Assembly: GCF_963678635.1 (NCBI RefSeq)
Contig: NC_087065.1
Span: 69,070,956-69,134,955 of the forward strand
Length of the DNA stretch: 64,000 nucleotides
Reading direction: 5' to 3'
From: Symsagittifera roscoffensis
Lineage: Eukaryota > Xenacoelomorpha > Acoela > Convolutidae
Shown piece after piece: positions 11,229-23,077 of this stretch; the first letter of the stretch is position 1, and each line of letters starts with the position of its first letter. The notes under the pieces were generated by a model. It was given only the letters and a program-made list of their open reading frames with translations, searched no databases and was not told the DNA's origin. A program made the position numbers and the translations under genes.

Positions 11229-11435
11229 AATAAGAGTAGAGGGTTACCACTGGTAACTAAGATATCTAACTAAGATTAAAACAGAATAAAAAGTAATGTG
11301 TGAATTAAAACGGACTGTAGTCTAAAAGAGCAACTAGTGACTCGAAGCCCAATGGACTTCCTAGAGTGAACATTAACTGGTACTTGATTAAACGTTAAAG
11401 TCAAGGTTACAACATACTAAAGTACTAAATCACAA
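11228..11435 (-). repeat. 5' LTR of Ty3 element 1
   Basis: 208 bp, close to 4963-5172 and to the duplicate at 16368-16576. Its inner end supplies the A of the gag ATG. Its outer end abuts CATC, the target duplication. Confidence 0.85.
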
Positions 11436-11439
11436 CATC

Positions 11440-13050
11440 AACTAATGGATTTTATCTAGGTACTCAATCACTTGTTAACTAAGACCTTTTTAACAGATAA
11501 CGGTTTTTTATCTGTTGCATCTTTATCTTTAGTATCCACTTTTTAAAACAAAAGGATTATCTTAGCCAATCCAAGGAGTCAATCAATAGAATTTTAAACT
11601 TAGAATCAAAAATGTTAATATTGAGCTTCAACCGTTCTTTCAATTTTTGTTTGGTTGTTGAGGGGGTTGAATCCACATGGAAAAAATGTACGCACCCCCC
11701 GCCCCTATGTCCGGCCCTTGTTGACTGTGGACAGTTGTCACCAACTTCGAAAAATAAACGACAACCGTCAAAAGTTAAACATCTTATTTGTCTCTTGTCA
11801 CTACAAAAGTTTTCAACTAAAAATCAAAGCGATGGCTGCAAACAACTTATACAGTCAACTTTGAGGATAGGCCTTGGGTGCCATCGAACCAGGATTGATT
11901 GCGTTTTGGACTTATACGCAGGCCAATAAACTATACTGCCCATTGATACTGAGACTTCTAATTAATCTAATTCAAGTTTTAAAACCCACCTTATTGATAC
12001 ATTAACAGCCACCTTAAAAATACTTATTGATCCATTTTTGAGTAATTAGTTCATTTTACTAAAAGATTTGATTCAAAAAAAGTTCTCGAAGTTGTTGAAG
12101 ATTTTTGTATTTTTTCTTTGAGTATCGATATTTGAATATTATTTTTGAAGTTGAAAAAGATTAAAATTTAAAAAACTGATTTGAAAAAAAAATTTATATT
12201 TAAGCTTGTTTGAGTTCATTGAAACTTTAAACCTTTTGGGTATGCTGACGTTAGAGTCGAATTATCAGTTTGCTGGAGTTTTGTCAAGAAAAGATTTTAC
12301 CACTTTTTTTTATCGAGATTTTCGTTTCGATCTAGTTCTTCAAAGTCAAACAATGTCCGGTAAGTCTAACAAAGTCAAAAACGGACATCGTTCGACTCAA
12401 AAAGTCAAAAACGAACATCGTTTGACTCAAAAAGTCAAAAACGGACATCGTTTGACTATTTCGGTCTAATCATAAGTCGAGCACCTGAACCCGGGTAGTG
12501 ACAATAATTATGTTAAAAGCAGAAAATGCAGAGGGCTAGCGACTGGCTGATAATCAATTTAATGAAATTTGAAACTGTCACGAATATCTTATTGATCGCT
12601 CGCAATTAAAATTTTGAAAGATGCTATTGCGAATTTTTGTTGTGATTTTTTTGAAGAAACGTTGCGGTTTTATGTGAACTGGAAGCTTAACTACTTTTTT
12701 ATTTCTGACTGAGATATTTGGGCCAAATTCTGAAGTTAATGCAAATGCCACCGTTCGCTAACTTTGCGCAAAATTAGTTACCTAACTACAAAGCACGCGT
12801 TCATTTCTTGTCTATGAGTCAAAGTTTTTTATTGCATATATTGCAGGCGTAAGATCAATTGAGATAAACCAAGCAATCGAAATACTGCGTTGCTAGCATC
12901 CGAATATATCACTTTGCTGGAGTGATATATCACTTCGTATTTGGCCTAGCGGTTGGCTTTAACTGCTGAAAAACTTGGGAAAAAAACGTTTTTCAAATAC
13001 ATTTTTCATCAAAAACTGCTTCAAAAATGCTAAGCGGCGTAAGAGCATGG
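11440..13050. repeat. host flank of element 1, first copy of the duplicated segment
   Basis: About 1.6 kb of non-coding DNA nearly identical to 16581-18172. It ends with GGCGTAAGAGCATGG at the tandem-duplication junction. No coding frame stands out. It probably belongs to the intron upstream of the exon at 4761-4915. Confidence 0.8.
12371..12457. repeat. 30-bp tandem repeat, 2.9 copies
   Basis: Units of exactly 30 bases start at 12371, 12401 and 12431, built on AAAGTCAAAAACGGACATCG. The same array is at 17515-17601 in the duplicated copy, so it predates the duplication. Confidence 0.85.
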
Positions 13051-13220
13051 TCTGGTAATTTGAGATCTCCCTTGTATTTAGCCAGTAGTTTCTTGTGTAA
13101 ATCTGACATTGTATCGTTATTGAAAATCAACGAAATTCCTTTGTTTTCTGCCCTAAGGGAAATTTTTAGCAAGTTAACTGATGTATTGAATTCTTGTAAC
13201 TGTTTTTTTCTGATCTGAAT

Positions 13221-14075
13221 TTAACGACTGATTAATTGAAAGTATTGACTGGGCAAGAAAATTAGAAAGGTTTTATCTGATAAATAATAATAATTGAAAT
13301 CAAACTTTGATAAATTTAGTGGAACGCAACCGCTTGTACAAGACTCTGAACGTGAGTGATTGGAATTACAAATTCTAACTGTGTCGTTTACGTAGTTCAG
13401 AATATTCGAGAAGAACGACCGTTGGATGCTAAGCGATAATTCTTTCTTTGCGCTCATTGGATTACTACAATCCAAGTTACTGATCGTATTTACATCCACT
13501 AGATTATACAATTTGTTCTTTTTACAAATATTATTTTTACAATCACTATTTACAGAGAGGTTTTCTACAATCTTTTGTACTGTAGCCACTACAAATTCGC
13601 TATCATAGTGAGAGGTTGGGAGTGATTTTCCTGAAGATAATCTCGACAATAAATCTGTAAACCACATTTCTTTTCCCGGAATGTGTTTGATCTTGAAATT
13701 GAATGATAAAAGTCGGTTTACCCAACGGGTTAGTCTGCTGTGCATAGTTTTGTTACGCTGATTTGCATTTAGTGCTGAAAGCAATGCCTTATGGTCCATT
13801 ACAATTTCAAACTCAGCACCGTACAAGTAATTTTTAAATTGCTCCGTCGCCCAGACTACTCTCAACAATTCATGTTCATTAGTCGAATATTTACTTTCGT
13901 GATTATTTAAAAATCGGGATGCAAATGCTATTGTTAACCAATTCTCCCCATCCCATTGTTCTAGGGTGGCTCCCAGGCCGCTATGAAAAGCGTGTGTCTT
14001 AAGTCTTGAGTTCCTTTTTATGTCAAAATGGTTGTTCTCTGTGATGTTAACTATCTGTTGTTTTTTGTTCTTCAA
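13221..14075 (-). pseudogene. RNase H of the duplicated element 1 copy
   Basis: A 284-codon frame, better preserved than its partner at 7805-8902. It has KTHAFHSGLGATLEQ (first Asp now His), YSTNEHELL and IVMDHKALL, then the tether block IKHIPGKEMWFTDLLSRL. It enters from a frameshift at about 14075 where a few bases differ from the first copy (FEESKQQ becomes KNKKQQ). Confidence 0.8.
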
Positions 14076-14700
14076 ACGCCTTCGTGTGCTCGTCGTTCCA
14101 TTGGTACACTGATTTCTTTACGAGAAGTGGTCGTAAGGGGGAACTTAGAGATGACAAGTTCGGGACGAATTTCATATATTGATTGATTGATCCAAAGAAT
14201 GACCTTTGTTCAGAAATGTTTTTAGGATTTTGTAGGCTTTTTTATCGAATCTGATTTTCCCACCAGTGGTCTTACGCCCAAACTCGATATCTTGAAACCC
14301 AGCCACTCTATTTCTTTTTGGAAAAATGCACATTTCTCCCATTTTACCGCCATTTTCTTGTTGTCCAAAATGTTTAAAATTTTTGATAATATTGCTTTGT
14401 GTTCATTTTATGATCCTTTCGAAGCTATTAAAATGTCGTCTATATAACAATTGGTAAAAGGAATGTCTTTTAATAAAGAATCCATCACCCTCTGGAAATT
14501 GTTTGGCATATCGCCCAGTCCGTAAAATCCCGTTAAAAACCTATAGGTCCCGGTGGTTTCGCCCCCCACAATACTAAAATTACACTGTTTGCTGGTGTCT
14601 GTACATAATTGAAGTTGACTGTACGCATTTTTTAGATCTAAACTACTAAACCAAACTTCTCCTGACTCTTTGGATAGGTTTGGATAGGTTTGAATGGAGA
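14076..14700 (-). pseudogene. truncated reverse transcriptase of the duplicated copy
   Basis: Corresponds to 8903-9620 of the first copy, but about 260 bases are missing at 14670-14690, where CTTTG joins a short doubled GGATAGGTTT. The lost part is the N-terminal RT fingers. The YIDD region remains near 14440. Stops interrupt the rest. Confidence 0.75.
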
Positions 14701-14736
14701 GTGAAAATGTGTAATTTTTCTTTCCAATGGTATTTT

Positions 14737-15140
14737 CTAAACTCTGTTAAATAATCCTTTGTACTTATGATACAGATTAAGAATTGTGTCAGAATTACTG
14801 TTTAACTTACACAACTCTGGGCGTGATATGTTGTTGACGGGTAGTAGAGGCTGTCGTTGAGCTATCTCGATTCCAATTCTCGGTAGGTTGTCGTTTCCCA
14901 GGAAGTTCCTCTCATGTCCAGAAGTGATAAAAAATGGGGTTTCGTCCTCGATCCATCCATTGGATTGTAATCTTACTACCACTTTCCCGATGATGTTGAT
15001 TGTGTCGTTGGTAAACCCGCAGTATAGTTCCCTAGTTTTCTTCTCTACCGGGTGTATTTTCAATTGTGGATTTCTCAACTTCAATTCGTGTAGGACGTTT
15101 TACTTCAGGAAGCTCACTGGGTTTGCAGAATCCACTGGAA
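14737..15140 (-). pseudogene. protease of the duplicated copy
   Basis: The frame 15084-14737 holds the flap-like ILGNDNLPRIGIEI counterpart (here FLGNDNLP) and the spacer to RT. The active-site part lies upstream, beyond a stop created at 15103. Same family as 9632-10096. Confidence 0.7.
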
Positions 15141-15259
15141 TGTTCAAGTTAACTATCGCATCGTCTCCCAGTCTGATGTTGACTAATTTCTTGGTTTCCA
15201 AGCCATTGGTATCGTATATTGTTCTGATGTTAAGAACAGATTAGTCATCGTTGTCGCTT

Positions 15260-16368
15260 ATCCCCTATTCGGTCCACGCGTTGATCACTCCGCAAAAATT
15301 CTCTTCGCTTCTTGCTTGAAGGTCTTCTGGGGAATATGAACAATTTTGACTATTTACAGATTCATCTACATTATTTACAGCGGGTTTTCTTACTTTCGAT
15401 TTACATAGTCTTCCAAAATGTCCTTTTTATTTACAGATATTACAAACAATTTCTTTCGCCGGACACACATTCAGATGACCCTTGGTAAACGCATTCCCGC
15501 ATTTCATACAAGTATTTGATCTTTCAATGTTTAGGCTTGGTTCCTTTTTTACATTAATGAAATTTTTGTACACTCTACCGCTACTTCCTGTCGTGTTGAA
15601 TGATCTAGTCATATATGTTAGTTTCAGGTGGTTATAGTAGCCTTTTTTGTCGATGATCGCTTGGTTGAGTGCATCCATTGGATTGAGGGTTTCCGAGAGT
15701 AGTCTACGTTGTAAGTCACAATTTTTCATGTTAAAAATAAATATGTCTCTAAATCACTCCTGTTCTGCATTGATTCCAATTTCACACGATCTTGCTAAAT
15801 CTGATAATGCGCCCCAAAATTGTTCGTAGGATTCTCTATCCTTTTGTTTCCTGCTCAAAAGTTTGTATCGCTCAAACGTTATATCAGTTGGTTTGATAAA
15901 AACCGATTCTAGCAGTTCGTAAAATTCTTTGAATGAGATTCCTAGGACTTTTACCCTTGGATGTTTTTGGGCGAAAACTTTTTTTCCTTCCGCTCCTAGG
16001 GCCAAGTACAGAATTGATCTTACTTTTTTGTCGGCCTCATATCTCCTCATTCCTCCGAACTTCCGTTTCTCTTCTGCTAGTCTTTTCTCTTCTGCGTGTT
16101 CGTAGACTCGCATTACTTCTTTATTCCTGTCCTCCCTAGTTTTCCTCTGTTGGTCAGTTTCTGACTCCTGGGCGCCTTCTAGGATCGGTAACGTCGTCTC
16201 CCCTTCCACTGGTTCTTTGAGATTATCTATGTCTAGATTTTCCTTCGCAATGATAGCCAGGTGGAATTGGTCTATCCAGTTGTTCCAATGGGTGGGAGGT
16301 TCTACCGTGTGGTTCGGCCAAAAGGCGGGTATTCCCCGCAGGTTCGAATCAGTAGTTGACTGCGCCAT
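15260..16368 (-). pseudogene. gag of the duplicated copy
   Basis: Gag starts MAQSTTD at 16368 and stays open for 204 codons to 15754, farther than the first copy. It then continues in another frame (15729-15427) through the first zinc knuckle CMKCGNAFTKGHLNVC. A base change near 15427 breaks the frame before the second knuckle, whose GHF (His present) is still readable near 15414. Confidence 0.85.
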
Positions 16369-16576
16369 AATAAGAGTAAAGGGTTACCACTGGTAACTAA
16401 GATATCTAACTAGGTTAAAACAGAATAAAAAGTAATGTGTGAATTAAAACTGACTGTAGCCTAAAAGGAGCAACTAGTGACTCGAAGTCCAATGGACTTC
16501 GTAGAGTGAACATTAACTGGTACTTGATTAAACATTAAAGGTCAAGGTTACAACATACTAAAGTACTAAATCACAA
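16368..16576 (-). repeat. 5' LTR of the duplicated copy
   Basis: 209 bp, near-identical to 11228-11435. It is followed by the same CATC and flank (16577 on), as expected for a duplicated segment. Confidence 0.85.
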
Positions 16577-16580
16577 CATC

Positions 16581-18172
16581 AACTAATGGATTTTATGTAG
16601 GTGCTCAATCACTTGTTAACTAAGACCTTTTTAACAGATAATGGTCTTTTATCTGTTGCATCTTTAGTATCCACTTTTTAAAACAAAAGGATTATCTTAG
16701 CCAATCCACGGAGTCAATCAATAGAATTTTAAACTTAGAATCAAAAATGTTAATATTGAGCTTTAACCGTTCTTTCAATTTTTGTTTGGTTGTTGAGGGG
16801 GTTGAATCCACATGGAAAAAATGTACGCACCCCCCGCCCCTATGTCCGGCCCTTGTTGACTGTGGACAGTTGTCACCAACTTCGAAAAATAAACGACAAC
16901 TGTCAAAAGTTAAACATCTTATTTGTCTCTTGTCACTACAAAAGTTTTCAACTAAAAATCAAAGCGATGGCTGCAAACAACTTATACAGTCAACTTTGAG
17001 GATAGGCCTTGGGTGCCATCGAACCAGGGTTGATTGCGTTTTGGACTTATACGCAGGCCAATAAACTATACTGCCCATTGATACTGAGACTTCTAATAAA
17101 TCTAATTCAAGTTTTAACACCCACCTTATTGATACATTAACAGCCACCTTAAAAATACTTATTGATCCATTTTTGAGTAATTAGTTCATTTTACTAAAAG
17201 ATTTGATTCAAAATAAGTTCTCAAAGTTGTTGAAGATTTTTGTATTTTTTCTTTGAGTATCGATATTTGAATATTATTTTTGAAGTTGAAAAAGATTAAA
17301 ATTTAAAAAACTGATTTGAAAAAAAAATCTATTTTTAAGCTTGTTTGAGTTCATTGAAATTTTAAACCTTTTGGGTATGCTGACGTTAGAGTCGAAATAT
17401 CAGTTTGCTGGAGTTTTGTCAAGAAAAGATTTTACCACTTTTTTTATCGAGACTTTCGTTTCGATCTAGTTCTTCAAAGTCGAACAAAGTCGAACAATGT
17501 CCGGTAAGTCTAACAAAGTCAAAAACGGACATCGTTCGACTCAAAAAGTCAAAAACGAACATCGTTTGACTCAAAAAGTCAAAAACGGACATCGTTTGAC
17601 TATTTCGGTCTAATCATAAGTCGAGCACCTGAACCCGGGTAGTGACAATAATTATGTTAAAAGCTGAAAATGCAGAGGGCTAGCGACTGGCTGATAATCA
17701 ATTTAATGAAATTTGAAACTGTCACGAATATCTTATTGATCGCTCGCAATTAAAATTTTGAAAGATGCTATTGCGAATTTTTGGTGTGATTTTTTGAAGA
17801 AACGATGCGGTTTTATGTGAATTGGAAGCTTAACTACTTTTTTATTTCTGACTGAGATATTTGGGCCGAATTCTGAAGTTAATGCAAATGCCACCGTTCG
17901 CTAACTTCGCGCAAAATTAGTTAGCTAACTACAAAGCACGCGTTCATTTCTCGTCTATGAGTCAAAGTTTTTTATTGCATATATTGCAGGCGTAAGATCA
18001 ATTGAGATAAACCAAGCAATCGAAATACTGCGTTGCTAGAATCCGAATATATCACTTCGTATTTGGCCTAGCGGTTGGCTTTAACTGCTGAAAAACTTGG
18101 GAAAAAAACGTTTTTCAAATACATTTTTCATCAAAAACTGCTTCAAAAATGCTAAGGGGCGTAAGAGCATGG
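16581..18172. repeat. host flank, second copy of the duplicated segment
   Basis: Matches 11440-13050 with a few per cent differences, including the 30-bp array at 17515-17601. It ends GAGCATGG, after which single-copy sequence continues with TTTTGCC. Confidence 0.8.
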
Positions 18173-18816
18173 TTTTGCCTTCACAAGAGGAAAGTTCTTG
18201 CCCTTCAAATTTAAAAAGGAAAATCCCGAAAATTTTCATTAGATTTTATATTCGTCAAAAAACAAACGCTTTGGTGAGGTTTGGGAAATTTTTTCGTATG
18301 TTATTTTCCAAAACTGGCTGAGATAAACTATTTTTTGAAAACGCACAATGAATAGAGCATGCAATTTCAATCTTTTTGCAATTTAAATTGCAATTTTAAT
18401 TCAGAAACTTATGGCTTTGCATTGATCCGAGCAGCTCTTTTTTGGGTTTGGCAGAGGTTTTTAGATGTTCATTATCAACGTCCGATAAAAATTTTTTCTT
18501 TGATTCAATTTGGATAATTAATACATTTACCTCTAAGTGGCTTAACGCATAAATTGCCGCCAGCATTGTAATTTTTTTCAAAAAACCTAAATTATAAGTG
18601 AAACTATAGCAAAAAATTTTTTTGGTCTTCCAAAAGAAGTGCGGGATATTTGCACCTGGGGTATTTTTTTTCATTCAAATACTTGTTGCAACAAAAAAAA
18701 TTAGGTTACATCGAAGATATTGACTCTTTGAACTCAAAGTTAACAAAAATGTTTTTATCTCCAACTATTTTTGTAAAATATTGTTTTTGAAAATTGCCGT
18801 TTTGGCCATGCTCTGA
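18165..18816. mobile_element. possible short inverted-repeat element
   Basis: The left end reads AAGAGCATGGTTTTGCC. The right end, read in reverse, gives CAGAGCATGGCCAAAACGG. These could be short terminal inverted repeats of a non-autonomous DNA element of about 650 bp. No target duplication is obvious, so this is tentative. The tandem-duplication breakpoint falls in the left end. Confidence 0.3.
18531..18586 (-). CDS. possible internal exon of the minus-strand host gene
   Basis: A 56-base segment on the minus strand between an acceptor-like TTATAATTTAG and a donor AG|GTAAATG. It reads FFEKNYNAGGNLCVKPLR and leaves one codon base, which fits the entry phase of the exon at 4761-4915. The intron between them would hold all of Ty3 element 1 and its duplication. 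A one-in-three phase match can be chance, and the segment lies inside a possible repeat (18165-18816), so this is weak. Confidence 0.25.
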
Positions 18817-20060
18817 TCTAATCAATTTTTTGTCACTGAAACTAACCTCCCTGAATTATACCGCTCTAAAAAATTGTTCAAAATTGAAATGAAGAAAGCT
18901 AATCGGTCGTGCTAAACTGGTATGATTCAATTTTTACCACTTGTTGTTTGATAGTGCTCGAAGTTCATGGTTATTTATTTTTTTCTCTTCCAGAAAATGT
19001 TTGACACCAATCAAGGGGCTGTCGGAACCTTCATTGTTTTGTCTTGATATACGATCAGTTTTTTTGGTGCATTCTTAGAAAAAGATTGGAAAATAACAAT
19101 TTTATTAATTACCTTTTTGTTAATAACCTTACCCAATTTTTCTCAGATTTATTAAAAGCGGGGACAACGATCTGCAAATAACTGGTTCAGTGAGAATTTT
19201 TTTTGTTCCGACCAAGTTTCCTGATTTGCAGTTTTGTAAAATTTAATGCTTAAATGCAGATTGAAAACACTGGGCGCAATGATTGGTTTGGTTAATTTTA
19301 ATACGATCGCTTTTTTTAAGGCGACTTCGAACAAGGCTGCGCAGATGTGTTTTGAGCAGATGTGAAGGTGGTAATTTTTTCCCGGAGCTATTTTCTGTGT
19401 TTCATGTCCAGTCTGGGTAAAACTCAATTACTATATTATAATAGTTTATTGCAATATATTGGAATAATTTACCAAACATTCTATAACTTTGCCTGATTCA
19501 TCTTTTTTAAAAGTGAACTTAAAATTGTGAGCAAACCATTTTGAGATAGTGTTGAAATCTGATTGGCTAATTGTAGCCAATCTTATTGAGGCAAAACTTT
19601 TCCGGTTCAAGATGACTCAAAATTATAATTGAATTTGTTATGAAGCTTCCAAATGATTAAAATGCGCAGTTGTTTGCAAATTTTTGTTTATCAAATAATT
19701 TTTGAGAGGCCATCTTTCATTAATACGCACAAATTATAATAAAGCGCAACATATTTCTAACATGAAATGTTATTTATACACCGATATTCGCCTAATATCT
19801 GAAATATCTGTATTTGTCTCCCCCTAAATTGCTTCGGTGGGGAGATTGTACGATTAAAAATTTCTCTGGATTTTTACCAAACAACAAAATGTCTCCTAAA
19901 CTTCACTCAAATTGTCAATATTGCTTGCATGAACTTAAATGTGTGTGTGATCCAATACTCCCGTGGTATGTTTCATAGAATGTACTTTAATTTGCGGAAA
20001 TGTATATACCATAATCCATGTAGCTCCTCCTTTCCCTGAGGTATTGTCCTAAATAAAATA
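18817..20060. other. non-coding stretch
   Basis: AT-rich. The longest frame (minus 19427-19152, 91 codons, followed by AATAAA) lacks splice or family support. Nothing else is supported. Confidence 0.5.
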
Positions 20061-20516
20061 TTATTAATTTGAACTTAAGTGAACAAATATGCCCCCGAAA
20101 TCAATTTAGCCGATGAGATCGTTGTCGTTCACTTGGTAAAAAGCGGATGTTTTTAGCCAGTCAGAAATGAGAATTTTAAAAGTTCTTTTCACAGAAATGA
20201 TATTCTTTTCACATAATTGCTAATTATGGTTAAATTAGCGTTGGAGGGGGGGGGGGGGGGTAGGGGGACTGACTACATGGCCTGGCTTCTTGTACAGATA
20301 TGAGCAAACGGTATTTTTGAAGTAATTCCAATTCTTCAGTCTGGTTTTTTCAATTCTAAGAAAAAACCGTACTATCTCGCTTATTGCATTTCTTGAAGCA
20401 GTCAAACCAAATACCCTTCATCCTTTAATGCTTTCAACTATCCCCATTTTCAATTATACCTGATCACGTGGGGGGGGGGGGGGGGTCTTGAGTATCATTC
20501 GAGTCAAAAGAAGCCC
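20061..20516. repeat. direct repeat pair, copy 1
   Basis: About 456 bp matching 20545-21003 at an offset of 484 bases. It starts TTATTAATTTGAACTTAAG and ends near GTCAAAAGAAGCCC. It contains two long G runs (20246-20260 and 20470-20485) which are short or interrupted in the second copy. Confidence 0.85.
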
Positions 20517-20544
20517 TCGTGATATTATTAATTTATTATTAATA

Positions 20545-21003
20545 TTATTAATTTGAACTTAAGTGAACAAATATGCCCCCCAAATCAATTAGCCGATGAG
20601 ATCGTTGTCGTTCACTTGGTAAAAAGCGGGTGTTTTTAGCCAGTCAGAAATGAGAATTTTGAATGTTCTTTTCACAGAAATGATATTCTTTTCACTTAAT
20701 TGCTAATTATGGTTAATTTAGTGTAGGAGGGGGGATTGACTACATGGCCTGGCTTCTTGTACAAATATGAGCAAACGGTATTTTTGAAGTAATTCCAATT
20801 CTTCAGTCTGGTTTTTTCAACTCTAAGAACAAACCGTACTATCTCGCTGAATGCATTTCTTGAAGCAGTCAAACCAAATACCCTTCATCCTTTAATGCTT
20901 TCAACTATCCACATTTCCAATTATACTTGATCACGTGGGGAAAAGAAGAGGGGGGAGGGGGGTCTTGAGTATCATTCGAGTCAAAAGACCCCCTCATGAT
21001 CGG
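20545..21003. repeat. direct repeat pair, copy 2
   Basis: The partner of 20061-20516, with a few substitutions. The corresponding G tracts read GGAGGGGGG and GGGGAAAAGAAGAGGGGGG. No coding content. Confidence 0.85.
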
Positions 21004-21064
21004 GTATAATTGTTTTTTAAGTTTCTTTTTTATAACCTTCTTTCCTTGAGCTTTTGAACGCGGT

Positions 21065-21330
21065 CTTTCCTTGAATGCAGTTTATACACTTTAAATGAAA
21101 GCTTAGTAAAAAAAAAGTGGATCCATTTTTTTAAAACCAATTTCCTGTTTTATTGTGTCTTGGCAGGGGGTGCTATAAGATTTGGCTGAGTTTCCCGTCA
21201 TGCAAGGGTTGCAAATCTTATAACACCCCCACCAATCACAGTCGAACAGGAAATTACTATAAGAAAGATCCATTCGTTGTTTTTGACTAACTTGGCTTAA
21301 ATCTAATTCGTCACAAGGAAAAGGTTTTTT
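21065..21330. repeat. imperfect inverted repeat (foldback)
   Basis: The two halves are partly complementary around 21200. The best stretches are GGGGGTGCTATAAGATTT with AAATCTTATAACACCCCC (one mismatch) and AATTTCCTGTT with AACAGGAAATT, with weaker matches farther out (CTTAGT/ACTAAC, TCCTTG/CAAGGA). It could be a foldback-type miniature element. No clear target duplication was seen. Confidence 0.6.
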
Positions 21331-21691
21331 TATTACTAGATCCTGCTATCCATTGAGCATAGTACAGAACGGGCCATATGAAAAAAGTTAAGATTACTCT
21401 GCCCTTCCCCATCCGTTTGTATGATTTGAAGGAGATCCTTCAGCTGAAGTCATCAGCAATTTAAGCAGTTTCCAGTTGTCAAATTTGACAGTTTTTTAGT
21501 TATAAGTTATAACTTGTTCCCAAATTAATCATATAGCATTGCTATTTCATTCAGGTCTTCTTATAGATTCAATTTTAGATGTCGCAACTTTCCACGGCTG
21601 TTAGGTTTGTGCAGTTTTTTGCAGATTTTGTTTTAAAAATTTCCATTAGTATTAATGAAAAGGAATAAAAGCCTGCTTGTCCTAGACCGAA

Positions 21692-21888
21692 TTATGATTT
21701 TGTTGCTTGTCTGTCAACGATAATCAGCCTGTAATTAGTTTTATTGTCCGCAACCGAATAGTCCAGCTGTTTAATGAAATCCAGATTTACAAGATTACCT
21801 TCTGGGTCATATACCAACGTTCGATTTTGATCCTCAATTTGTTGGACATTCTGGGCGGAGTTTTCTCTTTGATTATGTACCAACTTAA
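21692..21888 (-). CDS. possible terminal exon, unidentified protein
   Basis: A minus-strand frame of about 65 codons ending in TAA at 21692. It reads smoothly, for example LVYDPEGNLVNLDF and NYRLIIVDRQATKS, and is preceded by an acceptor-like AACTTTAAG. No family recognised. It lies only 145 bases from the first exon of the plus-strand gene at 22034, so the two would be convergent or overlapping genes. It may be a decayed fragment. Confidence 0.35.
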
Positions 21889-22033
21889 AGTTTGCAAATA
21901 AACATTGGATGTTATAGAAGAGATTAAAGATTTAAAAGGTAATCCTTTTTGATGGACCAATTGTAACACTGGGGTTTAAGAAAGTGCAATCTACAGTTAG
22001 TTTGCACTTTTGACACTTTATCTGGAATTGCAG

Positions 22034-22099
22034 GCATGGGTTATCTGGCTGCCTTCTGGAGATTGGGTACTGTCGTTCTTTCTACGTCATTCGTGGCTG
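22034..22099 (+). CDS. two-membrane-segment host protein, exon (first seen)
   Basis: A 66-base exon between ATTGCAG and the donor GTAAGT at 22100. It contains ATGG at 22036 in a fair start context and encodes MGYLAAFWRLGTVVLSTSF plus three more residues, leaving one G to the next exon. The hydrophobic run continues across the junction into 25813, which supports the join. Either this ATG is the start, with earlier exons non-coding, or the exon is internal; GC precedes the ATG in frame. With this start the protein would be about 159 residues. The family is not recognised. Confidence 0.7.
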
Positions 22100-23077
22100 G
22101 TAAGTTTTTCATTCATATGGTAACACTACCAAATTATTACATGAAAATTTCACTCCAAAAGTCTATTCCTAACGCTTCCAGATCCTTCAATTACTATAAT
22201 GGATGATATATGCCTTATTAAAACAAGGATAACCGATTGCTTTGCAAGTAACCGGGTTGACAAAAATGCTTATCATACTATTTCATATTATGAAAAAAAT
22301 GCTTATCATACTATTTCATAATACTTCATACATCAAAAAAATACTAATAAAATAGCAAGATAAGTACTTTTTATACTATGAAATGTTATAATAAGCATTT
22401 TTTACCACATTCTCTAATTAAATAAAAAGCGTTGTGCCATATTTTTCCCACAAAAATTTTATAAAAATAGCAAAAAGCAACTTTTTGTTCTGTGAAATTG
22501 TATGATAAACATTTTTTCTATACTATGAAACTGTGTGATAAATGAAAATACATAAATGAAAATACAAAAAAAAATCGTTTTGAAGTTTTGGGTTTCATCC
22601 GAAACACTAATCAAAAATTTTCTGTCATAAGAAAACCTAGAGTGTAACTGGCAGTTACCACTCAGATAAACTGTATTTGATGATTTTTGCCATTTCAACA
22701 TTTTCACATTGAAATATTTACCAAAAATTTAATTTTTTGTAAATGACTAGAAAATTTTAAGTTCAAAAATTTTGATACTAGAGAAAAAAGGCCCATTTCT
22801 TTACAAATTTATCTTTATCATAGCATTTGAAACGAAAAAAATCATAATTGTGGTTACAAAAAAAAACACTTTTTTGTGACTTTTAAACTTTTTGGGTGAA
22901 AAACTCATCCTGCACTACGTTATAAGCATAAAAAGTCAAATTTTGCAAGCTGTTTTTTTTTCGTAAAATATATATTTGAGCACAGAAGCAAGTTTGCAAC
23001 CAAAATTTTTTTATATGAAACAATATAGCATTTTTTCCGACCAAAATTGAAATTTTCTTTTTGACAGTAAGTTGATA

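Larger units (their letters stand above)
4963..11435 (-). mobile_element. Ty3/gypsy element 1, degenerate, full length
   Basis: A minus-strand LTR retrotransposon of about 6.5 kb, with LTRs at 4963-5172 and 11228-11435 and a CATC target duplication. The order 5' to 3' is LTR, gag with CCHC knuckle, aspartic protease, RT, RNase H, integrase, C-terminal tail, polypurine tract, LTR. This is Ty3/gypsy order, with integrase last. The LTRs differ at roughly ten of 209 positions, so the insertion is not recent. Many stops and small indels break every domain. Part of it was later tandemly duplicated together with right flank (second copy 13051-18172). Confidence 0.9.
13051..18172. repeat. tandem duplicate of 7690-13050 (part of Ty3 element 1 plus flank)
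   Basis: Position 13051 corresponds to 7690 within the integrase N-terminal region, and 18172 to 13050. The unit holds RNase H, a truncated RT, protease, gag, 5' LTR and the same right flank. There is no 3' half, no 3' LTR and no new target duplication, so it is a DNA-level tandem duplication and not a second insertion. The copy is 239 bases shorter, mostly from an RT deletion. The flank copies differ by about 2-3% by eye. Confidence 0.9.

Noticed and set aside
11612..11929. ORFs conserved between 11612-11929 and 16747-17064
   Set aside because: They match only because the whole flank is duplicated. Composition is not protein-like and no motif is present.
13051..16576. A second independent insertion of Ty3 element 1
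   Set aside because: It lacks a 3' LTR and its own target duplication, and its right flank equals that of the first copy. It is a tandem DNA duplication.
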